64,000 nucleotides of DNA from Microbulbifer sp. A4B17 (lineage in GTDB: Bacteria; Pseudomonadota; Gammaproteobacteria; Pseudomonadales; Cellvibrionaceae), in assembly GCF_003076275.1 (NCBI RefSeq), contig NZ_CP029064.1:4630001-4694000 (forward strand), read 5' to 3'. Of the stretch, positions 28,083 to 37,129 are shown in pieces. Numbering within the stretch: the stretch's first letter is position 1; each line of letters begins with the position of its first letter. The translations under genes were made by a program, and so were the position numbers. Below the pieces are notes generated by a model that searched no databases, had not been told where the DNA came from, and saw only the letters and a list, made by a program, of their open reading frames with translations.

Positions 28083-28868
28083 ATGAAACCAACCAAGCCC
28101 CTGCTACTGCTGGCCTCTAGCCTGTTGTCCGTAGCTGCCCAAGCTGAGATGACCTGGAGTGACAACAGCCTAAGCCTACTTTCCGGCCGCGATTACAAAG
28201 TCAACTACAGCAGGACCACGGATGACTCTGAGAGATCCGTAGTAACTTTTGAGCACGCCAGTGGCCACAGCTGGGGTGACCTCTTTATTTTTGCCGACTA
28301 CCTGGACTCGGAAGATGACTCCGATGAGCTGTATAGTGAGATTTCTCCCCGCCTGAGCCTGGGAAAGCTCAGCGGAAATGAACTGGCTTTTGGGCCGGTT
28401 ACCGATTTACTGATTGCCACAGCAGTTGAGCTAGGCAATATGGATGACCCGGACCACCTGGCAGCAACCGGCCCCCACTTTACTAATTACCTGGCCGGTG
28501 TGGGCTTTGACCTCGCAGTCCCCGGTTTCTCCTTTGTACAGGCAAATGTTTATCGCCGCGATAACGATGACAAAGCCAGCAACGAGCAGCTGACCCTGGT
28601 TTGGGCCATGCCTTTTACCCTGGGTGATGCCAGCTTTGTCTACGACGGATTTATCGATTGGACCAGTGCTTCTGAAGATTCACATCCGAGCACTAACTTT
28701 ACCTCCCAGCTGAAATGGGATGCCGGCGCCACCTGGGGTGAACCCAAGACCCTGTACGCAGGTATTGAGTACGTACACTGGAACGACAAGTTCGGAATCA
28801 AAGATGGCACTCATGGTGTCGATTCCAACGAGCGCAACGTTAACCTGCTAGTAAAATACCACTTCTGA
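28083..28868 (+). CDS. Tsx-like outer membrane protein (nucleoside channel family)
   Basis: A 261-residue protein with signal peptide (KPLLLLASSLLSVAAQAEM, cut after AQA) and a beta-barrel-like remainder: alternating polar/hydrophobic strands with acidic turns and a C-terminal strand ending in VKYHF, the terminal aromatic needed for outer membrane insertion. SLLSGRDYKVN and GHSWGDLFIFADYLD resemble the Tsx/OmpW-like nucleoside channels often paired with purine transporters. It starts at the ATG after AGAGG (28083) and is followed after one base by the NCS2 permease, so all three genes to 30806 form an operon for purine or nucleoside uptake. Confidence 0.8.
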   Translation: MKPTKPLLLLASSLLSVAAQAEMTWSDNSLSLLSGRDYKVNYSRTTDDSERSVVTFEHASGHSWGDLFIFADYLDSEDDSDELYSEISPRLSLGKLSGNELAFGPVTDLLIATAVELGNMDDPDHLAATGPHFTNYLAGVGFDLAVPGFSFVQANVYRRDNDDKASNEQLTLVWAMPFTLGDASFVYDGFIDWTSASEDSHPSTNFTSQLKWDAGATWGEPKTLYAGIEYVHWNDKFGIKDGTHGVDSNERNVNLLVKYHF

Positions 28869-28869
28869 T

Positions 28870-30231
28870 ATGAAACCCACTGACATCCAAACATCGGCGA
28901 CCCCAGGGTCTGACATCCCCCAGGTGGGAGGCAATGGCTCTTTCCTGGAGAAGTTGTTCAAGCTCTCAGAGCGCCAGACGAATGTTCGCCGGGAAGTGAT
29001 TGCCGGCGTTACCACATTCCTGACGATGGCCTACATCATCTTTGTAAACCCCAATATCCTGGCAGCAGCGGGTATGGATAAGGGCGCTGTGTTTATGGCG
29101 ACCTGTCTTGCAGCCGCTATTGGCTGTCTGATTATGGGGCTCTACGCCAATTACCCCATCGCACTGGCGCCGGGTATGGGCCTCAATGCTTTCTTTGCCT
29201 ACGTTGTCGTCGGTGAAATGGGTTACAGCTGGCAGGTGGCCTTGGGTGCAGTGTTTATATCGGGGGTAATCTTCCTGCTGCTTAGCATCTTCAAGCTGCG
29301 AGAGTGGATTATCGATAGTATCCCCCTCTCCCTGCGACAATCCCTGGCAGCGGGTATCGGCCTGTTCCTGGCGATCATTGCCTTGAAGAGTGCCGGTATC
29401 GTTGTGGCCAGCCCTGCCACCCTGGTAACCCTGGGCGACCTCAAGTCAATCGAGGCGATACTGGCAGCGCTGGGCTTCTTTATTATCGTTGCCTTGTCCT
29501 ACCGCCGTATGCTGGGCTCTGTGATGATCGGTATCCTCGCTGTAACCGTCATCGCCCTGGCAATCGGCAAGGTAGAGTTCACCGGCCTGGTATCCGCGCC
29601 GCCCAGCCTGGCGCCCACTTACCTCGAATTGGATATCGCCGGCGCCTTCGAAGTGGGCATGATCAGCGTGATCTTTGCCTTCCTGTTTGTCGACCTGTTC
29701 GACACCGCAGGCACCCTGTTGAGTGTTTCTGATCGCGCCAAACTATTAGATAAAGATGGCAAATTGCCAGGTATGGGCAAGGCCCTGATGGCCGACAGCT
29801 CCGCATCTGTTGTTGGTTCTGTGCTGGGCTCCTCCACCACAACCTGTTATGTAGAGAGCACTGCGGGCATTACCGCCGGTGGTCGCACAGGCCTGACTGC
29901 AGTGGTTTGCGCCGGCCTGTTCCTGTTGGCGACCTTCTTCTCTCCCCTAATCGGTATGATTCCGGCCTATGCAACCGCAGGCGCTCTGCTGTATGTTGGC
30001 GTCCTGATGACTTCCGGTATGTCATCTATTGATTGGGATGACATTACCGAGGCCGCTCCGGCAGTGATTGCCGCAGTAATGATGCCTCTGTCGTTCTCTA
30101 TCGCGCACGGAATCGCCTTGGGCTTTATTTCCTACGCAGTTATTAAAACGCTGAGCGGACGTAGTAAAGACGTCAGTATCAGTGTCTACGTGTTAGCGGC
30201 ACTCTTTGTTGCCAAGTTCGCCTTTTTCTGA
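28870..30231 (+). CDS. NCS2 family purine permease (AzgA/AdeP-like)
   Basis: A 453-residue inner-membrane symporter with 12-14 hydrophobic segments. VRREVIAGVTTFLTMAYIIF and VNPNILAAAGMDKGAVFMAT are typical of adenine/guanine/hypoxanthine permeases of the AzgA branch, as are NYPIALAPGMGLNAFFAY and LFVDLFDTAGTLLSVSDRAK (substrate-binding region). It lies between the outer-membrane channel gene and the phosphoribosyltransferase gene, consistent with import followed by trapping as nucleotide. Confidence 0.92.
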   Translation: MKPTDIQTSATPGSDIPQVGGNGSFLEKLFKLSERQTNVRREVIAGVTTFLTMAYIIFVNPNILAAAGMDKGAVFMATCLAAAIGCLIMGLYANYPIALAPGMGLNAFFAYVVVGEMGYSWQVALGAVFISGVIFLLLSIFKLREWIIDSIPLSLRQSLAAGIGLFLAIIALKSAGIVVASPATLVTLGDLKSIEAILAALGFFIIVALSYRRMLGSVMIGILAVTVIALAIGKVEFTGLVSAPPSLAPTYLELDIAGAFEVGMISVIFAFLFVDLFDTAGTLLSVSDRAKLLDKDGKLPGMGKALMADSSASVVGSVLGSSTTTCYVESTAGITAGGRTGLTAVVCAGLFLLATFFSPLIGMIPAYATAGALLYVGVLMTSGMSSIDWDDITEAAPAVIAAVMMPLSFSIAHGIALGFISYAVIKTLSGRSKDVSISVYVLAALFVAKFAFF

Positions 30232-30242
30232 GGGGTACATTG

Positions 30243-30806
30243 ATGAAAAAGCACTTTATTAGCGCACAGCAGCTCCTGATAGACTCTTATGCTCTCGCCG
30301 AGCAAATCTATAAGGACGGCTTCCGCCCCAACTATATTGTCGGTGTTTGGCGCGGTGGCGCTCCTGTGGGCATCGCTGTACAAGAGCTGCTGCACGTGAT
30401 GGGAGTAGATGCAGACCATATCGCTATCCGCACTTCCTCCTATCTCGGTATTGGTGAACGTGACAAGAAAGTGCGCGTGCATGGCCTGAACTACCTGATC
30501 AAGCGCCTGGAATCCCACGATTCCCTGTTGATCGTGGACGATGTGCACGACTCTGGCCTGAGTATTGAGCAAACTATCGAAGACCTGCGCGCTGCCTGTA
30601 AGAAGAACACGCCGGAGATTCGTATCGCGACCCCTTACTACAAGCCGAAGAACAACAAGGCCAAGCGCGAGCCGGATTACTTTATCCACAAGACTGAAGA
30701 GTGGTTGGTATTCCCCCACGAGATCGACGGCCTGTCCCGAGAGGAGATTCTGGAGAACAAACCAGAACTCGCCCCCTATGTGGACAGAATCGCCACTGCT
30801 GTTTAA
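30243..30806 (+). CDS. Purine phosphoribosyltransferase (hypoxanthine/xanthine type)
   Basis: A 187-residue type I PRTase. The PRPP motif reads SLLIVDDVHDSGLSIEQTI (about residues 98-116) and the N-terminal loop NYIVGVWRGGAPVGIAVQ binds pyrophosphate. It should join PRPP with hypoxanthine, xanthine or guanine delivered by the permease. ATG at 30243 with GAGGGG eight bases upstream is preferred over the TTG one codon earlier. A terminator follows at once. Confidence 0.88.
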   Translation: MKKHFISAQQLLIDSYALAEQIYKDGFRPNYIVGVWRGGAPVGIAVQELLHVMGVDADHIAIRTSSYLGIGERDKKVRVHGLNYLIKRLESHDSLLIVDDVHDSGLSIEQTIEDLRAACKKNTPEIRIATPYYKPKNNKAKREPDYFIHKTEEWLVFPHEIDGLSREEILENKPELAPYVDRIATAV

Positions 30807-30817
30807 TCAGCAATATT

Positions 30818-30850
30818 ACCGGGGGCTAATGCCCCCGGTTCTCTTTCTTC
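30818..30850 (+). terminator. Terminator of the purine uptake operon
   Basis: ACCGGGGGC and GCCCCCGGT form a 9-bp stem with a TAAT loop, followed by a pyrimidine-rich TTCTCTTTCTTCTT. Confidence 0.88.
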
Positions 30851-31052
30851 TTCCCCCCTAAGCTCATTCAATACTCCCTCTGCTCTATCACAGAGTCGAC
30901 ACCAACATCACACCCGGGCCCAGTTGCAGGCAATACTTCAATCCCCTATTAGTAAATCCCACTTATGAAACTAAAGTTAGTGTGAATCAATTTATAAAGT
31001 AATAAAGTTGGTCCAAAATTAAGGCGACAAGGCCAAGTGTCGGAAAATAAAA

Positions 31053-32393
31053 ATGAACGACAAATCAGCGGGACTTAGTGAATCGCAGCTAAATGCTTAC
31101 TGGATGCCTTTTACCGGTAATCGCCAATTCAAAAGAGACCCCCGCATCATTACTGCAGCCAGTGGCTGCTATTACCAGAGTGCCGATGGCCGCCCCATAT
31201 TCGACGGTCTGTCTGGTATGTGGACCTGTGGTGCAGGACACAACCGCCGGGAAATAATCGATTCCATCTCAAAACAGGCAGGTCTGCTGGACTATGCCCC
31301 CGCCTTCCAATATGGCCACCCTGGGGCATTCCAGCTAGCGGAGCGTATCGGCCAGATGATGCCCAGAGGGCTCAACCGTATTTTCTTCACAAACTCCGGT
31401 TCAGAGTCCGCTGAAACCTCCCTTAAAATTGCACGTGCCTATTGGCAGAAGATGGGAACACCGGGAAAAACAAAGTTCATTGGACGCGTCAAAGGCTATC
31501 ACGGAGTTAATTTTGGCGGGCTTAGTGTGGGTGGTATCAGTGCTAATCGTGCAGTATTTGGTACATCTTTAGACTCCGATCACCTTCACCATACCCTCTT
31601 GCCCGAAAACCGCTTCAGCAAAGGACAACCTGATCAAGGGGGCCGCCTGGCAGACGAACTGCTGGAACTGATCAAATTGCACGATGCTGAGAATATTGCA
31701 GCTGTTATTGTTGAACCTGTAGCGGGTTCCGCAGGGGTATTGCCCCCGCCAAGAGGCTACCTGCATCGCTTGAGGGAGATTTGTACCCAGTACGGCATAT
31801 TGCTGATATTCGATGAGGTCATTACTGCTTTTGGACGCATGGGGAAGGCCACCGGCGCAGAGTTCTTTGGGGTAACCCCGGATATCCTCAACACAGCCAA
31901 ACAGCTCACCAATGGAGCCGTTCCTATGGGCGCTGTAGCGGTACGCCAAGATATCTACGATATTTTTATGGAAACCGGTGGACCGGACTACCAACTGGAG
32001 CTTCCTCACGGCTACACCTACTCAGGACATCCACTGGCCTGCGCCGCAGCATTGGCAACACTGGATATTTTGCAAGGGGAAAAACTCATTGAACGATCTG
32101 CCGAGCTTGCCCATATTCTGGAAGAGCACATCCACCAACTCAAGGGGTTACCCCTGATTGAAGATATTCGTAATTGTGGGCTCGCCGCAGGCCTGACTAT
32201 CGAAGCGGCTCCAGATGAGCCATTACTCAGGCCCTACTTAATTGCCATAAAAATGTGGGAAAAAGGTTTTTATATTCGCTACGGAGGCGACACATTGCAA
32301 CTTGGCGTCCCATTTATAGCCCAGGCAGAAGAAATTGACGGAATTATCAACGCGTTAGCCGAATCCATTCTAGAAGTCGCAAATGGCCAATAA
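31053..32393 (+). CDS. Class III (omega-amino acid) aminotransferase
   Basis: A 446-residue PLP enzyme of the beta-alanine/omega-amino acid:pyruvate transaminase group. WMPFTGNRQF at the N-terminus, NSGSESAETSLKIARAYWQ, KGYHGVNFGGLSVGG, the PLP-nitrogen Asp254 in LLIFDEVITAFGR and Lys283 in NTAKQLTNGAVPMG are all present. It is monocistronic as far as visible. A second, related enzyme is at 46789 with a catabolic partner; this one has no such partner, so its amine donor is uncertain. Confidence 0.9.
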   Translation: MNDKSAGLSESQLNAYWMPFTGNRQFKRDPRIITAASGCYYQSADGRPIFDGLSGMWTCGAGHNRREIIDSISKQAGLLDYAPAFQYGHPGAFQLAERIGQMMPRGLNRIFFTNSGSESAETSLKIARAYWQKMGTPGKTKFIGRVKGYHGVNFGGLSVGGISANRAVFGTSLDSDHLHHTLLPENRFSKGQPDQGGRLADELLELIKLHDAENIAAVIVEPVAGSAGVLPPPRGYLHRLREICTQYGILLIFDEVITAFGRMGKATGAEFFGVTPDILNTAKQLTNGAVPMGAVAVRQDIYDIFMETGGPDYQLELPHGYTYSGHPLACAAALATLDILQGEKLIERSAELAHILEEHIHQLKGLPLIEDIRNCGLAAGLTIEAAPDEPLLRPYLIAIKMWEKGFYIRYGGDTLQLGVPFIAQAEEIDGIINALAESILEVANGQ

Positions 32394-32531
32394 CCAGCAT
32401 ACATTCCCCCACCATTTTCCAAAAAAATCCCCCCACAAATAGGGCAAATTTTTATCACCGTCTGGCAGTTAATAATGTTACAAAGTGGGTCACAAATAGT
32501 AATTTAATAATCCACTTTTAAAAATAATCCC

Positions 32532-35225
32532 ATGAACAAATATATTAACCTTACAGATGTACCACTAAAGTACAAAGTGGTTATATCGATTCTATTTGGT
32601 ATTTTATTAAGTTCCTGTGAGCAAAGACCTACCGAGCAAGAAATAATCTCGCCGACACAGCCAAACATATCTTCTATTAGAATTACAGCACCAGGACTTT
32701 CAGAGTCTTATGCTGACCTTCGCCACCAGCAAATTGCTGAGGTAGACTATAGATTGAGTATCAATCTGGATAGTCAAACTAAAAACTTCTCCGGAATTGT
32801 GCATGCAGATATCAATTTTAGAAAAATACTTGAACAGCCGCTCACTATCGATTTTTCCGGTGGTGCGGTTGATTCAATTCAGGTAGATGGAAGATCTGTC
32901 CCATTTGAGTACAACAATTACTTTATTTCTATTGATTATCAAAATCTACCGGAAAAATCCCACACGATTACGGTGAATTATCAACACCCATACTCTAACA
33001 ATGGCTCAGGATTACATCGCTTTAAAGACCCCAAAGACGAAAAGGTCTATTTATATACGGACTTTGAACCTTATGATGCCAATCGCCTATTCCCACATTT
33101 TGACCAACCCAACTTGAAAGCACGTTACACCTTGGATGTAAAGGCTCCAAAAGACTGGGTAGTAGTTAGCGCGGAAAGAGAGGAGAGAGTAGAAGAGAAA
33201 AGAAAATCAAACCACTGGTTTTTTCCTCAAACCAAGAAATTTTCATCTTACATATTCTCTTTACATGCAGGTCCTTACCACATCTGGGAAGACAAGGCAG
33301 GAGATATCCCCCTTCGCTTAATGGCAAGACAGAGCCTGGCAAATTACGTAAAAACGGAAGACTGGTTTACCTTCACCAAACAATCTTTTGAATTCTTTCA
33401 GCCCTACTTTGAAATTGATTATCCATTTAAAAAATATGATCAAATACTAGCACCTGATTTTAACGCGGGCGCTATGGAAAATGTTGGGGCTGTAACATTT
33501 AACGATTCTTACATATCCCGAGGAAAAAAGACCCAGGCCCAGCGGATGCGCCTCGCCAATGTTATTGCCCATGAGCTGGCCCATCAATGGTTTGGTAATT
33601 TGGTCACCATGAATTGGTGGGATGACCTTTGGCTCAATGAGAGCTTTGCCACTTATATGGCCAATCTGGCTCTAGCCGAAAATAGCGAATTCACTACCAC
33701 TTGGGAGAACTATTACTTAGGAGCCAAGCAATGGGCTTACCACACTGATCAACGCCCCACTACCCACGCTATCCAACTACCAGTCAACAATACTGACGAA
33801 GCCTTTGCCAATTTTGATGGAATTACTTATGGCAAGGGCGGTTCAGTACTCAAGCAATTGCCCTACTATTTGGGCAAAGAAGAATTTCGCAAAGGCGTCA
33901 GTAACTACTTAAAAGCCTTGTCTTACGATAATTCAACCCTCAATGACTTTATCAACCACCTGGGCAAAGCTGCGGATAAAGATCTTGATACCTGGCAACA
34001 ACAGTGGCTTTACCAGGCCGGCCTCAATACAATTGAAGCCAGCTTCCAGTGCGATGATGACCAAATCAATCATCTGGTAATTCAGCAAACAGAACCAGAG
34101 GAATACCCGGTATTAAGGGAACAGCGCACACAGCTGGGGATTTACCAAATGAAAGCTGGAAGTATGAAACGGGTTGCAACCCTTCCCGTGCTTTATAGTG
34201 GTGCCAGAACCGAAGTAAAAGAAGCCGTGGGGCTACCCTGCCCAGAGGGGCTATACCCCAATGAAGAAGATTGGGCCTATGTGAAGGTAAATCTGGATGA
34301 AGTTACCATCAAGAACATGGCTAAGCATATCAATGATATTGAAGAACCGTTTGCACGACTAATGTTCTGGCAAAGTCTATTTGATAGTACCTATGACGCA
34401 AAGCTGTCCCTGGATGAGTATATTAGTTTTATAGTGAATAATGGCGCCGACGAAAGGAACATCAACATTATTCGTTTGAATGCTAGATATATTGAATTCA
34501 CTTACGATTTTCTGACTCAAATCCCCCTAAGTACAAAGCGTCGTAATGAACTTACTCAGACCGTTGAGAGCTTTGTCTGGGGTCAACTACTGGAGGCGGC
34601 TGAAGGTAGTGATCAACAAAAAGTCTGGTTTGGTGTTTTTACCAATATCGCCCACTCCACTCCAGCATTAAGTCATGCTAGAGACCTGTTAATTGGGGAG
34701 TTTGCCATTAAAGGACTGGAACTCGATCCTGATATGCGCTGGAAGCTTATCAAGTTGCAGAATCGTTATCTGTTCTCAGATTATGAGCAGGCAATCACAA
34801 GAGAATTAGCAAAAGATAACTCCGACAGATCTAAACTCAACGCACTATCTGCTGAAGTTATTCGCCCCCAATCCGAAAACAAATCAAAGTGGGTAGATAA
34901 CCTTATATCTAATCGAGACAAATTCAAGTTAAGCGAAATTCGAAAAATTACAGAGTCCCTTTTTGCACCAGAGCAAATAGAGCTGTTTAATATCCACGGT
35001 CAACCCATTTTTGATTCACTGGCTCAGGTCAATGAAGATGAATCTCAGGAATTGCTTACTGCTTATGCTTACGCCCTACCGCTAATGTGTTCTAGAGAAA
35101 ATGTAAATGAGATCACTAAGTCACTAAAAGAAAAACCACAACTTAAGCCCATATTGGTGAAAGCACTAAAGAATCATCGCTACTCCGGAGAACGCTGTAT
35201 CAATATCGGGAAGCGATTACTCTAA
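32532..35225 (+). CDS. M1 family aminopeptidase, lipoprotein (GAMEN-type)
   Basis: An 897-residue zinc aminopeptidase. Lipoprotein signal KVVISILFGILLSSC with Cys29, so envelope-anchored. Catalytic parts: NAGAMENVGAVTF (GAMEN 313-317), zinc site HELAH 347-351 with Glu370 in LWLNESFATYM, and a Tyr in FDGITYGKG. C-terminal ERAP1-like helical domain from about 550. It would cut N-terminal residues from peptides in the periplasm or at the surface. No ribosome binding site before the ATG. It is different from the M1 enzyme at 43074. Confidence 0.93.
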   Translation: MNKYINLTDVPLKYKVVISILFGILLSSCEQRPTEQEIISPTQPNISSIRITAPGLSESYADLRHQQIAEVDYRLSINLDSQTKNFSGIVHADINFRKILEQPLTIDFSGGAVDSIQVDGRSVPFEYNNYFISIDYQNLPEKSHTITVNYQHPYSNNGSGLHRFKDPKDEKVYLYTDFEPYDANRLFPHFDQPNLKARYTLDVKAPKDWVVVSAEREERVEEKRKSNHWFFPQTKKFSSYIFSLHAGPYHIWEDKAGDIPLRLMARQSLANYVKTEDWFTFTKQSFEFFQPYFEIDYPFKKYDQILAPDFNAGAMENVGAVTFNDSYISRGKKTQAQRMRLANVIAHELAHQWFGNLVTMNWWDDLWLNESFATYMANLALAENSEFTTTWENYYLGAKQWAYHTDQRPTTHAIQLPVNNTDEAFANFDGITYGKGGSVLKQLPYYLGKEEFRKGVSNYLKALSYDNSTLNDFINHLGKAADKDLDTWQQQWLYQAGLNTIEASFQCDDDQINHLVIQQTEPEEYPVLREQRTQLGIYQMKAGSMKRVATLPVLYSGARTEVKEAVGLPCPEGLYPNEEDWAYVKVNLDEVTIKNMAKHINDIEEPFARLMFWQSLFDSTYDAKLSLDEYISFIVNNGADERNINIIRLNARYIEFTYDFLTQIPLSTKRRNELTQTVESFVWGQLLEAAEGSDQQKVWFGVFTNIAHSTPALSHARDLLIGEFAIKGLELDPDMRWKLIKLQNRYLFSDYEQAITRELAKDNSDRSKLNALSAEVIRPQSENKSKWVDNLISNRDKFKLSEIRKITESLFAPEQIELFNIHGQPIFDSLAQVNEDESQELLTAYAYALPLMCSRENVNEITKSLKEKPQLKPILVKALKNHRYSGERCINIGKRLL

Positions 35226-35253
35226 ACTTTCTTTAAACCAGCTATTAATGATG

Positions 35254-35285
35254 AACTAAGGGCAATATTCAGCCCTTAGTTTCCC
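35254..35285 (+). terminator. Probable terminator after the M1 peptidase gene
   Basis: AACTAAGGGC and GCCCTTAGTT form a perfect 10-bp stem with an 8-base loop; only a short TTTCCC follows, so efficiency is uncertain. Confidence 0.6.
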
Positions 35286-35502
35286 TTACCAGGCTTTTGG
35301 CCGGATATTACGCGTAATAAAATAGTGCAAAAAAATTGCGTATTTCGTCTCAACGCCCCCTAGTAAGGCATACCTATTGCAACAGCCAACTTATACTTAT
35401 CCTTCTCGGAAAGTCTTGTTACAGTGACACTTCAAAGCCCAAAAGATTAACGGGCGTTCCGGCTTAAACCATTTTTCTAAAAATAATGACAATCAAAAAA
35501 AG

Positions 35503-35964
35503 ATGTATATATCAGTACAATTAGACGACCTGTCCGACGGCTCCATTAACAAGCTTCTCGAAGCTCATCTAAAGGAAATGTACCGACACTCCCCACCTGG
35601 AAGCGTTCACGCACTGAACCCTGATGAGTTGAATGACCCAAAGATTACCTTTTGGGGAGCGAGAATTGATGGGGTTTTGGCCGGCTGTGGTGCCCTAAAA
35701 GAGATCAACCCTGCTTTGGGCGAAATAAAATCCATGAAAACTAATTCTCTGTTCCTGCGCAAAGGCGTTGCCCGCGTCTTGATAGAAAGAATATTGGAGG
35801 AGGCAAAGCAACGTAAATATAAAGAGATAAAGCTGGAGACAGGTCGCGCTGAAGCTTTTGCTCCCGCAATCGCCCTCTATCGCCGTTATGGATTTGAAGA
35901 TTGCGACCCATTCAGTCACTATAAAAATAACCCTTTTAGCCTGTTTTTAGGTAAAAAATTATAA
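35503..35964 (+). CDS. GNAT family N-acetyltransferase
   Basis: A 153-residue single GNAT domain. The acetyl-CoA loop is visible in LFLRKGVARVLIERILEEAK (R/Q-x-x-G-x-G/A), preceded by GEIKSMKTNS and followed by KEIKLETGRAEAFAPAIALY and RRYGFEDCDPF. It resembles YsnE/YncA-like enzymes; the acceptor is unknown. ATG at 35503, no strong ribosome binding site; next gene follows after 44 bases. Confidence 0.88.
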   Translation: MYISVQLDDLSDGSINKLLEAHLKEMYRHSPPGSVHALNPDELNDPKITFWGARIDGVLAGCGALKEINPALGEIKSMKTNSLFLRKGVARVLIERILEEAKQRKYKEIKLETGRAEAFAPAIALYRRYGFEDCDPFSHYKNNPFSLFLGKKL

Positions 35965-36008
35965 TCAATAGGTATTCTTTATCAGTCAGTGTGAGAGTGT
36001 TTGTTACC

Positions 36009-37052
36009 ATGGCGCTATCCAGAAGATCCTTTATTAAATATTTCAGCTTAGCTTCCCTTACTCTCAGCGGAGTCAATCTAACCGCTAAAGAGGCTAATCC
36101 CAGCCTATCAATATCAAGCCTTCCCAGCCTGGAAATGCCTTTGCAGGAGATATACCCCGCAGTCTTTTCTGGCGAGATCTATGTGGCAGGGGGATTTACC
36201 CCATCGGATACAGCAGTTTTCTTCGGTCTCTCTCCAACTAAACAAACACATATCTTTTCTCCGCGGGAAAAAAACTGGAGGCCGGGGCCCAATTTACCTG
36301 AAGCAAGACATCACCTCGGCATGGCCAGTAACTCCAACAGCCTATATGGCATCGGTGGATTTTTTGGCGACTCTGATAGCGCTTGGCAAGCCCGAAATAC
36401 CGTTTATAAACTTTCCAGCGAATATAAGCACTGGATAGAAACCAGCCCTCTCCCCCGGCCCTTGGCTGAATCTATTTACACCAACATTGGGGAAGACATC
36501 CATGTCATTAGCGGTAAGGCCCCCAACGAACAGTCTAAAAACAGGGATACCAATTCTCATTATGTGCTTACAAGAGGAGATAATTGGGAGCAAGCAGCGC
36601 CAGCCAGTATCAAACGAAACTCCGCAGGTGGGGCAACTTTAAATAACAGAGTTTATGTTGTTGGTGGCCGCCAGGTTAGTAACAATGGTAGCAAGGCCAG
36701 GAATCTAACTTATGCCGAAGTTTATGATCCCAGCTTGGATAAATGGGAAAAGATTCGCCCCCTACCCCAGGCCGTTGCCGGGCTCACAGCAACCCCGTTA
36801 AATAATAAATTAATAGTTACCGGCGGTGAGGCATTTGGCTCCAATGGCAACTGGAAGACTGGTGCTGCATTTAACAATATTTGGGTTTACGATCCAGTCA
36901 CAGATGATTGGAGCAATCAGGACCATTTGCCCCAGACACGGCACGGCCACGGAGCAGTAGCTCTAGGAGAAAGCCTCTACTTGATTGGTGGAGCCTCTAA
37001 AGTTGGACCGCAAGAAACGCTCGCTTCCGCAATACAGCTGCGCTGGAGCTAA
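36009..37052 (+). CDS. Tat-exported Kelch-repeat protein
   Basis: A 347-residue protein with a twin-arginine signal at the N-terminus (SRRSFIKYFSLASLTLSGV) and Kelch repeats forming a probable beta-propeller: EIYVAGGFTP, SLYGIGGFFG, RVYVVGGRQV, KLIVTGGEAF and SLYLIGGASK are the repeated strand-GG motifs, each with a downstream Trp (for example KWEKIRPLPQ, DDWSNQDHLPQTRHGHG). Folded export via Tat suggests a periplasmic binding or scaffold protein; sialate mutarotase-like (NanM) propellers are a distant possibility. A GTG 18 bases upstream is an alternative start. Confidence 0.85.
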   Translation: MALSRRSFIKYFSLASLTLSGVNLTAKEANPSLSISSLPSLEMPLQEIYPAVFSGEIYVAGGFTPSDTAVFFGLSPTKQTHIFSPREKNWRPGPNLPEARHHLGMASNSNSLYGIGGFFGDSDSAWQARNTVYKLSSEYKHWIETSPLPRPLAESIYTNIGEDIHVISGKAPNEQSKNRDTNSHYVLTRGDNWEQAAPASIKRNSAGGATLNNRVYVVGGRQVSNNGSKARNLTYAEVYDPSLDKWEKIRPLPQAVAGLTATPLNNKLIVTGGEAFGSNGNWKTGAAFNNIWVYDPVTDDWSNQDHLPQTRHGHGAVALGESLYLIGGASKVGPQETLASAIQLRWS

Positions 37053-37088
37053 GGGGCGATCTATAAAGTGCCCATGAGCAAACCCACA

Positions 37089-37109
37089 ATGCCTCTGGCT
37101 TTCAGAGGC
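37089..37109 (-). repeat. Hairpin fragment of the terminal-inverted-repeat family (reverse orientation)
   Basis: ATGCCTCTGGCTTTCAGAG (37089-37107) is the exact reverse complement of the internal hairpin block in copy B (CTCTGAAAGCCAGAGGCAT, near 13376-13394). GCCTCTG and CAGAGGC also pair as a 7-bp hairpin at 37091-37109. It lies between convergent genes and may serve as a weak terminator or be a remnant of an element. Confidence 0.6.
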
Positions 37110-37129
37110 CCACTGGTGAGATGTATTAA

